Below, one piece after another: positions 1 to 6,566 of a stretch of 9,842 nucleotides of DNA (the stretch's first letter is position 1; every line of letters starts with the position of its first letter). The position numbers and the translations under genes were made by a program. The stretch is from JAPKZH01 sp964537875. GTDB lineage: Bacteria > Acidobacteriota > Aminicenantia > Aminicenantales > UBA4085. Below the pieces are notes generated by a model, which saw only the letters and a program-made list of their open reading frames with translations, did not search any database and was not told the DNA's origin. Location of the stretch: contig CAZIDN010000104.1 of NCBI GenBank assembly GCA_964537875.1, positions 1 through 9,842 on the forward strand, in the 5' to 3' direction.

Positions 1-2114
1 CGAACCCGGCCGAGTGGATCGAACAGGGGCATTATTTCTTCGAACGGGACTTTTATCGGGCGGCCGCGGAATGCTACAAGAACGGCGGCGACGAGAACCT
101 TTTCGCTAAAGCGTCGGCCTACGAGGCTGAGAGGGCTGGCCGTTACGGCGAAGCAGCTCGATATTTTGACGGCCTGGGCGATGGGGAGCGGGCCGCTCCG
201 AACTACGAGCGGGCGGGCGAATTCGATAAGGCGCTGCCTTTGTGGGAAGCGCTGGGAAACCGCGAGCGGGCTTTTCGCTGCCGGATCGAAGTCCTGAAAC
301 GGGAAGGGAAATATGCCGAGGCCGGCCGTCTTTATCTCGCCAGGAAAAGCTATCAAGACGCCCTGGCCTGTTTCGGCAAAGCGGGGGATTTCGCGGCCAT
401 GGCGGAGATCTATCTCCGGCCCCTGAGAAAGTTCCGGGAGGCCGCCGCCTGCTTCGAACAAGCCTCGAATCATATCGCCGCCGCGAGGCTTTACCGCCGG
501 CTGAAATCCTACGACAAGGCGGCCGATCTGTTTTTCCGGGGCGGAGATTTCAGGAGCGCCGAGATTCTCTGGAAAAAAACGGGCCGGGCGAGCCAGCTCC
601 TGGCCCTCTATGAGCAAACGGGACAACAGGAAAAGCTGCTGGCGATTTATGAAGCCCAGGAAAATTTCGACAAGTCCGTCAAGGCCCTCAAGGCCTTCAA
701 AGACAAGAGCCGGATCGGCCGGGAAGCCGGGGATCTGTTCGCGCGGCGAAAATATTTTCGGGCCTTGATCCGATTCACGGCGCTCGAGGATCACGCGGGA
801 ACGGCCGAGTGCCACCTCCGTTTGAAGCACAGCGATGAAGCCGCTCGCTATTTCAAGCTGGCGGGCGATTTCGAATCGGCGGGAATGATTTATCATAAAC
901 TCAAAGACTACAGGAGCGCCATGGAGTGTTTCCTGAAGTCCGAGGACGACGAAAAAAGCGGATATCCTATGGCTAAACAGGCGGCCCGAAAAGTCAGGGA
1001 TATCCGATGGGTTTGTACGCAGGCCCGGAATCTTTTCGAGACCGGTTTTTATCAGAAAGCCCTGGCTCTTTTTTCCATCCTGGGCTACGCGGAACCTGAG
1101 ATCGGCATCTGTCTGAAGCGGATGAACGATGAGGCCGGCTGGCGCAAGGCCTGGAGCCGGGTCACGCGCTTGGAGGATTACTCGAGGCTGATCGACATCT
1201 GTTTGTCGCAGGATGAGGTGCGGCTGGGCGGTCAGTTTTTCTTGGAAAAATGCCGGACGGCCCTAGCCCAAGGAAACCTGGGACTGCCGTACGACTTGAT
1301 CGGCTCCAAGCTCGTCGATTTCATGGATGCGTATTTTGCCAAGGCTCGCCAACCCGAAGAGACGCGAACTTGGGGGAGATTTCTCGCCCGGTTCGACTTC
1401 GAAGGGACCTTTTGGAAAAAGTCCTTCTCCTATCTCGAGCCCGGGGAAGATACCGGCGCCTTGATCGATTTTATCGGGAGGCTCGATTTTTTCAACCAAA
1501 GGGCTTATCTCGATATCAAAAAACAATGGAAAAAGGAAATGCCGGGGCTTGAAGAGCGAGAGGACTGGGACGGGCTGGCCCTCCGCGATTATTTTCTCAA
1601 CGGGGGCCGCAGGATCCCGGAGTTCCTTCGGAAGATGACCATCGGCGCCGGGAATTTCGTCTTCTTTCTTTTCGGCGAGGATCAATTCTTCAACGCGGCC
1701 GTCGACTGGTGCGCCCGGAACAACCGGTTGCCCGAAGCCTGGGAGAGGTGCGCGAAGTGGAAGCGGTATGCTCGGGCGGCTCTCATCTGCGAAAGGGCGG
1801 GCTATCCCGAAAAAGCCGCCGAATTCTATGTCTTAGCCCGGAAGCCCGAGAAGGCGGCGTCCATCTACGTTGGCCTCGGAAAATTCCACAAAGCCGGCGA
1901 CGCCTTTTACAAGCGCGGAGAGTTCGCGGAAGCGTTGGCGCTCTACGAAATGCAGAAACCGCCCGATAAAAAAAGGCTGGCCCGGACCCACGAGAAAATG
2001 GGGGATTTCGCCACGGCGCTCGATCTCTGGAAGGAGGTGGGGGATAAGAGGGCTGCGGAGAAATGCCGGGCCCGGTGGGACAGGAGCCGGCAGAGGCGCC
2101 TTTTCACTGATTGA
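1..2114 (+). CDS. C-terminal 703 residues of a long TPR-like alpha-solenoid protein (5' end outside window)
   Basis: The reading frame is open from codon position 3 of the window to the TGA at 2112-2114, so the gene starts upstream. A TTG at 240 is an internal codon, because clear repeat units precede it. The protein is a chain of helix-turn-helix repeats of roughly 18-20 residues, with recurring patterns such as AGDF..AA.LY and KSYDKAADLF. Repeats are dense in visible residues 1-310 and again at about 557-694. The stretch between is helical and aromatic-rich but less regular. There is no signal peptide or membrane segment. Such solenoids bind proteins or form scaffolds. In some bacteria a similar tract follows a UvrD-like superfamily I helicase or another ATPase domain, but no catalytic domain is visible here, so that idea is inference only. 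A 27-bp dispersed repeat begins 22 bp after the stop codon. I am confident of the solenoid fold and do not know the function. Confidence 0.85.
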   Translation, partial: NPAEWIEQGHYFFERDFYRAAAECYKNGGDENLFAKASAYEAERAGRYGEAARYFDGLGDGERAAPNYERAGEFDKALPLWEALGNRERAFRCRIEVLKREGKYAEAGRLYLARKSYQDALACFGKAGDFAAMAEIYLRPLRKFREAAACFEQASNHIAAARLYRRLKSYDKAADLFFRGGDFRSAEILWKKTGRASQLLALYEQTGQQEKLLAIYEAQENFDKSVKALKAFKDKSRIGREAGDLFARRKYFRALIRFTALEDHAGTAECHLRLKHSDEAARYFKLAGDFESAGMIYHKLKDYRSAMECFLKSEDDEKSGYPMAKQAARKVRDIRWVCTQARNLFETGFYQKALALFSILGYAEPEIGICLKRMNDEAGWRKAWSRVTRLEDYSRLIDICLSQDEVRLGGQFFLEKCRTALAQGNLGLPYDLIGSKLVDFMDAYFAKARQPEETRTWGRFLARFDFEGTFWKKSFSYLEPGEDTGALIDFIGRLDFFNQRAYLDIKKQWKKEMPGLEEREDWDGLALRDYFLNGGRRIPEFLRKMTIGAGNFVFFLFGEDQFFNAAVDWCARNNRLPEAWERCAKWKRYARAALICERAGYPEKAAEFYVLARKPEKAASIYVGLGKFHKAGDAFYKRGEFAEALALYEMQKPPDKKRLARTHEKMGDFATALDLWKEVGDKRAAEKCRARWDRSRQRRLFTD

Positions 2115-2136
2115 TCTCTCGTTAGGGGTCTCGTCA

Positions 2137-2216
2137 GGGGTCAGGTCTCAACAATTAACAAATCCGGGGCGTCACAAGATCTGGGGCGAACTTCCGGGCA
2201 ATGGGCGAATTTCTCC
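2137..2216 (+). repeat. Dispersed repeat, copy 1 (27-bp core plus related tail)
   Basis: The core at 2137-2163 begins GGGGTCAGGTCTCAAC and ends AATTAACAAAT. It is identical to the cores at 5748-5774 and 7905-7931. Similarity to copy 3 continues into a tail of about 55 bp that carries GGGGCGAAC (2183-2191) and GGGCGAAT (2203-2210) followed by a CTCCC run. An extra AGGGGTC lies 12 bp upstream of the core head (2124-2130 and 2136-2142). The copy lies just after the stop codon of the solenoid gene. No transposase is encoded nearby. Short elements starting with a GGGGTCAGGTCT-like sequence are, from memory, found near REP-associated IS200-type transposases, but that link is unverified. Confidence 0.85.
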
Positions 2217-2240
2217 CGCGGATGTTAGATAGTACCTATA

Positions 2241-2311
2241 TTATTACCCGGCAGCCGTAATAACATCGATATGCGATTCTTAATGCTTGGAACCGTAAGG
2301 ACATCGATATG
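2241..2311. repeat. Small inverted repeat followed by a 19-bp direct repeat
   Basis: TTATTAC (2241-2247) and GTAATAA (2257-2263) form a perfect 7-bp inverted repeat around a 9-nt loop. A 19-bp unit then occurs twice, at 2255-2273 and 2293-2311. It begins CCGTAA and ends ACATCGATATG, matches at 17 of 19 positions and has a 38-bp period. The block lies between the solenoid gene and the 3' end of hicB. The hairpin has no T-run on either side, so it is not a convincing intrinsic terminator. It could be a protein-binding site or a decayed element. Confidence 0.6.
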
Positions 2312-2346
2312 TAAATGTTCAGATGAGTTGGCGTTGAGGGAAAAAA

Positions 2347-2562
2347 TCAGATGGAGATTTCTATGTATTTAACCTTTGTCGACGGCTGCAGGATTTCGGC
2401 TCCTTCTTTCTTGAGCCCTTCCACGTGGAACTTGATCGCACTTCTCATGTTTGAGAGAGTTTCTTTAATGGTTGCGCCGGTGGCCACACAACCGGGCAGA
2501 TCCGGACTAAATGCGGAATAGTTTCTTTTGGATCTTTCTATGATAATCGGGTACCTATACAC
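2347..2562 (-). CDS. hicB: HicB-family antitoxin (short form)
   Basis: This 71-residue protein has the HicB partial RNase H-like fold. Visible motifs are YRYPIIIER at the N-terminus, SAFSPDLPGCVATG at about residues 16-29, then TIKETLSNM and an AI.FH.EGL helix. HicB antitoxins bind and block the HicA mRNA interferase, and many also repress their own operon. This copy has no added HTH or ribbon-helix-helix domain, so how it would bind DNA is unclear. The first ATG in frame is at 2577, but GGAGGG (2569-2574) lies inside that extension and sits 6 nt before a GTG at 2560-2562. The GTG also gives the usual family N-terminus, so I chose it. It overlaps the hicA stop codon by 8 nt, which fits translational coupling. 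Gene order is toxin first. Confidence 0.88.
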   Translation of the reverse strand: MYRYPIIIERSKRNYSAFSPDLPGCVATGATIKETLSNMRSAIKFHVEGLKKEGAEILQPSTKVKYIEISI

Positions 2563-2761
2563 TTTCTTCCCTCCCATATTTTAAACCCGCTTGTCGAAAT
2601 ACGCTATTGAGCGTTCCTTTAGCGAGATCATCATTCAAATGGCCGGCTATGGTCACCACGCCTTTTTTATTGTGATGTTTATATTGCCGGTGGCTTCCTC
2701 TTATTCTTACCATGAACCAGCCGTCCTGTTCAATCATTTTTATGACCTCATTGATTTTCAT
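2555..2761 (-). CDS. hicA: HicA-family mRNA interferase toxin
   Basis: HicA toxins are small double-stranded-RNA-binding-fold proteins that cleave mRNA and arrest translation until HicB binds them. From the ATG at 2761 the protein is 68 residues. It shows the family hallmarks: an EQDGWFMVRIRGSH stretch with the catalytic histidine at residue 24, a QYKHHNKKGVVTI strand, and a C-terminal KGTLNSVFRQAGL helix. An in-frame ATG seven codons upstream (2782) is possible. I prefer 2761 because family members start with MK just before the first helix; neither start has a clear Shine-Dalgarno sequence. The gene overlaps hicB by 8 nt. It lies 133 nt downstream of the mazF-like stop codon on the same strand, so it could be read through from that operon or have its own promoter. 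I could not identify a convincing promoter. Confidence 0.9.
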   Translation of the reverse strand: MKINEVIKMIEQDGWFMVRIRGSHRQYKHHNKKGVVTIAGHLNDDLAKGTLNSVFRQAGLKYGREESV

Positions 2762-2894
2762 AGTCCGGCACCGTTCAGACATTTAATAAGACGCAGACAA
2801 AATTCTTTAATCTCATTTTTCTGAAATTGGCGCTCGATCGTTGCTCAGACCCCGGAGGCGGGCATCAGGAAGGCGGCCGCGCCGGGAAGCGGCT

Positions 2895-3233
2895 TTAGTC
2901 TCCGATGATCTCATTCAGCCCGTCGATGACCTGGGAGAGCTCCTCCGGAGTCAGGCGGGCGATTCTTTTGCCGACGCGCTCAGAGGCAAGGGTCCGAACC
3001 TGGCTGATTTTGACCCAGGAGCGCTTGGGAAGCCCTTCGGTCTTGATCTCCAGGGTCAAAGGAAATCCGGCCTTTTGCGGCCGGCTGGTGATGGCCATGG
3101 CGATTACCGTCCCGGAACGCTCGTTGAACACGTCGTGGCTCAGGACAAGCACAGGACGCCGGCCGGCCTGCTCCCGGCCGCGCGCCGGACTGAGGTCGGC
3201 CCAGCGGACCTTCCCTCTCAGTATTCGGGCCAT
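2895..3233 (-). CDS. MazF/PemK-family endoribonuclease toxin
   Basis: MazF/PemK toxins are ribosome-independent, sequence-specific mRNA endonucleases with an SH3-like barrel. From the ATG at 3233 the protein is 112 residues, a normal family length. The N-terminal RGKVRWADLSP strand, the QAGRRPVLVLS motif with Arg25-Arg26, the FNERSGTVIAMAITS strand with Thr49 and the WVKISQVRTL strand are all present. The conserved Arg and Thr that form the active site in characterised MazF proteins therefore appear to be kept. The start was chosen because it gives the standard N-terminus and because GAGGAG lies about 8 nt upstream. A longer open frame to 3302 adds low-complexity residues not expected in the family. 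The start overlaps the 3' end of the upstream antitoxin gene by 16 nt. It is probably co-transcribed from the promoter at 3479-3507. Confidence 0.9.
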   Translation of the reverse strand: MARILRGKVRWADLSPARGREQAGRRPVLVLSHDVFNERSGTVIAMAITSRPQKAGFPLTLEIKTEGLPKRSWVKISQVRTLASERVGKRIARLTPEELSQVIDGLNEIIGD

Positions 3234-3460
3234 CGGGAAAGCTCCTCGGCAAAACCCTCCTCGGCAAATTCTTTCTCTTCGGCCGGGTCGAGCTTGCTGC
3301 ATTCGCCGGCCAGGCGGACTCTGTCCAGCCGGTCGAGCTTCTCGGCCAGGGCCGCTTCGATGGCCTGGCTTCGGTTGAGGAAGGTCTGATTTTGCACCAG
3401 GCGGTCCAAGCGATCGAGGATTTGCGCGGTCAGAGAAATGGCGATTTTGGCCTTGGGCAT
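3218..3460 (-). CDS. Ribbon-helix-helix antitoxin of the MazF/PemK module
   Basis: The 80-residue protein has a short basic N-terminal strand (PKAKIAISL), then two helices around an NRSQAIEAAL turn. This is the pattern of ribbon-helix-helix DNA-binding antitoxins (MazE/MetJ-Arc type). The C-terminal third (about residues 52-80) is acidic and likely unstructured until it wraps the MazF-like partner. The ATG at 3458-3460 is chosen because GGAGG (3467-3471) sits 6 nt upstream and the residues before it in the longer frame overlap the promoter. The consensus-like promoter and a 21-bp imperfect palindrome lie directly upstream, so the protein probably represses its own operon, alone or with the toxin. 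The order is antitoxin then toxin, with a 16-nt overlap. Confidence 0.88.
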   Translation of the reverse strand: MPKAKIAISLTAQILDRLDRLVQNQTFLNRSQAIEAALAEKLDRLDRVRLAGECSKLDPAEEKEFAEEGFAEELSRWPEY

Positions 3461-3472
3461 GGCATTCCTCCT

Positions 3473-3507
3473 GGTATTACCATATGTCATACCGCCCGCC
3501 ATGTCAA
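3473..3507 (-). promoter_or_regulatory. Promoter and candidate operator of the RHH antitoxin/MazF operon
   Basis: Read on the minus strand, TTGACA (3502-3507) is followed after 17 nt by TATGGT (3479-3484). That is a perfect -35 box with a four-of-six -10 box. Over the -10 box lies an imperfect 21-bp palindrome (3473-3493) with arms GGTAT and ATACC and additional matching pairs inside, 14 of 20 arm positions agreeing. The predicted transcript starts near 3472, right at the Shine-Dalgarno sequence, so the leader would be only about 12 nt. Position and symmetry fit an autoregulatory site for the RHH antitoxin. Confidence 0.7.
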
Positions 3508-3588
3508 GGTCGAGCTCCTCTGTCTTCACGTATTCATAGACGCTTCTCGCAAGGGCATGTTCTCATTAGCCAAGAGGGGGAGGTGTTT

Positions 3589-4338
3589 CTAATCTTTGCC
3601 TTTTGTCACAGGCCCCAGGTAGCGGTCGAGCCAGGCCAGGGTTTCTTTGGCGATTTGTGTCGCCGGGACGGAGTGCCCGCCTTCATATACAAATAGCTGC
3701 TTGTTTTCCTTCGGCGTGCCAAGCAGGGTGAAAAAAGGAAGCTGCGAAGTCTCGTAGGGAAAAAAGAAATCGTATTTCCCATTGAGCATGAGCACCGGTG
3801 TCTTTATCCGGGGAAGAAAATTGACCGGTTCGACTTCCGGTAAAGACCGCTGAAATCCCAATCCGGCAACAAGAAGCACGCTGACTTTGATGCGTCGCTC
3901 GACCGCCGGCATGATTGCCCCCATGGCCCCTCCCCAACTGACGCCAAAATAGGCGAGATTGCCGGAGTCGATATCGTCTCGCGTCTGCAGATAATCAATC
4001 GACCGGCTCAGATCTTTGGCCCACATGATGACGTGCTCTTTCCAGAAGTTCGTTTCGTTAGGATAGTCTGATTTGAGGTCATCTCCCCGTTCATAGGTGC
4101 TTTTGTAAATGGGGTATATCATGGCACGTCCGCTTTTCAACAGAAAAGACCCAGCACTCAAAGATTCACTTGAACGGGTATGGATGGCATCAGAGCCTGG
4201 AAAATAGATCACGGTTTGATAAGGCGGATTTCCTTTTTTGGGCAAAAAGAGATAGGCCGACATCCGTTCGTTTCCGTAGGCGGCGTCAAAAGTGATCTTC
4301 TCCCTGATCCACTCCTCTTCCACTTTAGAAGATTCCAC
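3589..4338 (-). CDS. Alpha/beta-hydrolase (dienelactone-hydrolase-like), probable C-terminal piece of a broken kinase fusion
   Basis: The protein has a complete serine-hydrolase core. Counting from the GTG at 4338, the nucleophile is Ser134 in GVSWG, the acid is Asp190 in NGKYD and the base is His222 in EGGH, with a strand-turn YFPGSDAI near residues 45-52. The frame is open further upstream to 4440, just after a TGA at 4441-4443. That stretch encodes SEKPVSDETFALFLNQ and then YAYDKTELNAVVE, but has no ATG and no good ribosome-binding site. From memory, this linker and hydrolase match the C-terminal part of large kinase/formylglycine-generating-enzyme-like/hydrolase proteins. The kinase half lies immediately upstream in another frame. 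The catalytic domain looks intact, and it is uncertain whether it is translated alone. The substrate is unknown; such domains usually cleave esters. Confidence 0.75.
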   Translation of the reverse strand: MESSKVEEEWIREKITFDAAYGNERMSAYLFLPKKGNPPYQTVIYFPGSDAIHTRSSESLSAGSFLLKSGRAMIYPIYKSTYERGDDLKSDYPNETNFWKEHVIMWAKDLSRSIDYLQTRDDIDSGNLAYFGVSWGGAMGAIMPAVERRIKVSVLLVAGLGFQRSLPEVEPVNFLPRIKTPVLMLNGKYDFFFPYETSQLPFFTLLGTPKENKQLFVYEGGHSVPATQIAKETLAWLDRYLGPVTKGKD

Positions 4339-4418
4339 AACGGCATTGAGCTCGGTTTTGTCATAGGCGTATTGGTTCAGGAAAAGGGCGAATGTCTCAT
4401 CGGAGACCGGCTTCTCGC

Positions 4419-5663
4419 TTAAGAAATATTGAACAATGGATCATCGTGAATGTACTTCTCCACCTTCTTGGCGAGTTCATAAGCGGCCCAGGAATTCGGT
4501 CCTTCGCCGGTCCGGGGATTGTACTCAGCAAGTTGTTCGATTTTAGGCAGCAGCTCCTGTCTCGCCCACCGCTCCTTGGCACGGCGATTGAAATACCATA
4601 CGGCAAGTGAACAAAGCGCAAGGAGGATGATCATGGCGGGGATAGCAATCTTTGGCTTTCGAATGCGCTGCAGAAATGAGCCAAGAGTCAAAACTCCGGC
4701 GTCCTCCATTCTCAGCCGGTCGCGATATTGAGTCAGATCCTTAAGCATCTCTCCTGCTGTCTGATACCGGGCCTCCGTTTTTTTCTTCAAGGAGCGATCG
4801 ATGATCTGCTGCAGCTCCGGAGCGATGTCAGGTTTTAAGGTCTTTATTGGCTTCGGCTCCTCATGCGCGACGGAATAGAGAATAGAGGCTTCATGGTCTC
4901 CCAGAAAAGGAAGCTTTCCGCTGAACATTTCATACAGGACCACTCCCAACGACCAGAGGTCGGAGCGATGATCGACTTCTTCGCCTCGAGCCTGCTCCGG
5001 CGACATATAAGCCACTGTCCCCAGAGTTGTCCCCTTTCGAGTCAGCAGAGTCCCGCCTTTGACCTTGGCCAGCCCAAAATCCATGATCTTGGCCTGACCT
5101 TTATCAGTCACCATGATGTTGGCGCTCTTGATGTCGCGGTGGATGATCCCTTTCCTGTGGGCTTCATCCAGGCCTTCGGCCACATGAATGGCAACATCCA
5201 GAGCTTCCTCGACCGCAAGCGGCTCTTTCTCGATCTTCGCCTTAAGACTCCGGCCCTGGATGTATTCCATGGCAATGAATGATTGGCCGTCCTCTTCGTT
5301 GATCTCGTGGATGGTGCAGATGTTGGGATGGCCGAGAGCGGCGGCGGCCTGGGCTTCGATCACAAAGCGCTCCTTGGACTCCTGATCTCGCGTGAGTTCC
5401 GGAGGAAGGAATTTGAGGGCCACGTTGCGCTTGAGCTTCGTATCCTCAGCCTTGTACACGATTCCCATGCCTCCCCTTCCCACGACTTCAACGATCTGAT
5501 ATTTGCCGGCAAGGAGAGTGCCGGGAGTCCGCTCTTCGATGGGTTTTAGGATCGTCCGGGTATGAGAGAGAAAGACTTCATCGGAAGGATGGATCGGCGT
5601 GCCGCACTTGCTGCAGAAGCGGGAATCATCCAGGATTTCAGACTGACACTTGGGGCATTTCAT
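4419..5663 (-). CDS. Zinc-ribbon, membrane-anchored Ser/Thr protein kinase, probably truncated at its C-terminus
   Basis: The 414-residue protein begins with a zinc ribbon (Cys3, Cys6, Cys17, Cys20). A Hanks-type kinase domain follows at about residues 54-316. It has glycine loop GRGGMG 62-67, catalytic Lys84, helix-C Glu103, HRD 175-177 with Asp177, Asn182, DFG 195-197 and SPE 221-223, so it should be active. A short linker leads to one membrane helix (about 338-356), placing the kinase in the cytoplasm. After the helix come RRAKERWARQE and the helical segment AAYELAKKVEKYIHDDPLFN, and then the protein stops abruptly. Family members I recall continue into a PEGA-like and a formylglycine-generating-enzyme-like region and then a hydrolase. 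Here the hydrolase continues in a different frame, about 80 bp away. The start is supported by GGAGGAG just upstream of the ATG. Confidence 0.88.
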   Translation of the reverse strand: MKCPKCQSEILDDSRFCSKCGTPIHPSDEVFLSHTRTILKPIEERTPGTLLAGKYQIVEVVGRGGMGIVYKAEDTKLKRNVALKFLPPELTRDQESKERFVIEAQAAAALGHPNICTIHEINEEDGQSFIAMEYIQGRSLKAKIEKEPLAVEEALDVAIHVAEGLDEAHRKGIIHRDIKSANIMVTDKGQAKIMDFGLAKVKGGTLLTRKGTTLGTVAYMSPEQARGEEVDHRSDLWSLGVVLYEMFSGKLPFLGDHEASILYSVAHEEPKPIKTLKPDIAPELQQIIDRSLKKKTEARYQTAGEMLKDLTQYRDRLRMEDAGVLTLGSFLQRIRKPKIAIPAMIILLALCSLAVWYFNRRAKERWARQELLPKIEQLAEYNPRTGEGPNSWAAYELAKKVEKYIHDDPLFNIS

Positions 5664-5747
5664 GCTTCTCCTCCCCCTACATCATCGGCAAAAGAATATC
5701 AACTCATGAAAAAAAATACAACCAGAGAAACTTCGGGGTCATCCTTC

Positions 5748-5774
5748 GGGGTCAGGTCTCAACAATTAACAAAT
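5748..5774 (+). repeat. Dispersed repeat, copy 2 (27-bp core only)
   Basis: The core is identical over 27 bp to copies 1 and 3 and lies in the same orientation. The long tail shared by copies 1 and 3 is not recognisable beyond a short G-rich stretch. Directly before the core, the 11-mer CTTCGGGGTCA is duplicated (5731-5741 and 5744-5754, period 13). The copy lies between the start of the kinase gene and the end of the exported-protein gene, both of which are on the minus strand. Confidence 0.85.
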
Positions 5775-5789
5775 TCTGTGGGGGCAAGG

Positions 5790-5821
5790 AAAAAACCTAT
5801 TCGGCTTTTCGGGCGCGCCAA
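5790..5821 (-). terminator. Weak candidate intrinsic terminator after the exported-protein gene
   Basis: On the minus strand, TTGGC (from 5817-5821) can pair with GCCGAA (5800-5805) with one bulged G. After TAGG comes a run of six T (complement of 5790-5795). It starts about 39 nt after the stop codon at 5860. The stem is short and the loop long, so this is only a candidate. Confidence 0.3.
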
Positions 5822-5859
5822 TCCCGTCAGTTAGGTCTTCGCCGCTCGCGCCCGCCGGC

Positions 5860-6549
5860 CTATTGGGAGAGCTTCACCTCGCCGCCGCCCGAAGCCAGCG
5901 GGAACGATGCGGACGCGATGTAGACGCCCGCGGCCGGGATCGGCACGTTCCAACCGCCGGAGATTTTTCCCGCGTACATCATCTCCTGCATGGGCAAGGT
6001 CTTCCCCGTAACGACATCGCAAATGGTGAGCGTTCCCGTTCCCTTCGGTTTGTTCTTGTAGGTGTAAGTCATGACCAGATTCCCCGCGGCGGCCTTGAAC
6101 GGTTGGGATACGGCGTCGGTCATCTCGGCCCCTGAGAGAACCTGCGGCAGCGCGACGGCCGCCGAACCCTCTGCTTTAGTCACCGTCACGGTCCAGGCTC
6201 CGAGTCCCATGATCTCGAAAAGAACGTCGCCGGGCTTGAGGGGGTTGCTATCGACAATCAGCAGATAGGTCCCGTTCGGGTTATTAAAAACCGCCGTGTG
6301 GAGAATATTATCCGCCGGATCTTTGACGGTGACGCTCATGAACCCTTCGCCCGCGACGCGGCGGACGATATAAACCCCCTCGGAAATCTTGACCGTCGGG
6401 GAAGTCTGAGTCTCCGTCCCTTTTAAAGTGATGACAGCGCCCGCGGTCGAGAGCGCGGCTTTCTGGGCTGCGGCGGACGGCAAATACCCGGCCGTCGCGA
6501 TCGTGAGAACGGCGCCCGCGGCCAGGGCGACCCAAATATTCTTTTTCAT
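5860..6549 (-). CDS. Exported protein of unknown function (229 residues)
   Basis: From the ATG at 6547-6549 the protein begins MKKNIWVALAAGAVLTIATA, a textbook signal peptide of short basic head and hydrophobic core. Signal peptidase I probably cuts after PSAAA near residue 28. GGAGGAG lies about 6 nt upstream and sets this start; the open frame to 6693 adds a 48-residue arginine- and serine-rich stretch that lacks a signal sequence and covers the promoter. The mature part is rich in Val, Thr, Gly and Ala and alternates short hydrophobic strands with turns (VKISEGVYIVRR, GLGAWTVTVTK, GNLVMTYTYKNKPKG). This suggests a beta-sandwich in the periplasm or outside the cell. I see no cysteine for a lipobox, no catalytic motif and no family I can name. 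It has its own candidate promoter and is probably not co-transcribed with its neighbours. Confidence 0.75.
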   Translation of the reverse strand: MKKNIWVALAAGAVLTIATAGYLPSAAAQKAALSTAGAVITLKGTETQTSPTVKISEGVYIVRRVAGEGFMSVTVKDPADNILHTAVFNNPNGTYLLIVDSNPLKPGDVLFEIMGLGAWTVTVTKAEGSAAVALPQVLSGAEMTDAVSQPFKAAAGNLVMTYTYKNKPKGTGTLTICDVVTGKTLPMQEMMYAGKISGGWNVPIPAAGVYIASASFPLASGGGEVKLSQ

Positions 6550-6566
6550 ACGACTCCTCCAAAATT

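Noticed and set aside
2255..2311. Possible CRISPR-like repeat
   Set aside because: Only two units of 19 bp with a 38-bp period and no adjacent cas genes; too few and too short.
2591..2824. Plus-strand open frame opposite hicA
   Set aside because: It is antisense to a well-supported HicA gene and has no family features or ribosome-binding site.
2762..2894. Promoter for hicAB in the gap after mazF
   Set aside because: The best match (TTAAAG, 16 nt, TATTAA) is too weak to call, and read-through from the upstream TA operon is equally possible.
2841..3389. Plus-strand open frames opposite the MazF and RHH genes
   Set aside because: They are shadow frames in GC-rich coding DNA with Arg/Ser/Pro-rich, low-complexity products.
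5693..5721. Promoter for the kinase gene (TTGTAT, 17 nt, TATTCT on the minus strand)
   Set aside because: The spacing is right, but both boxes match the consensus poorly and the region is simply T-rich.
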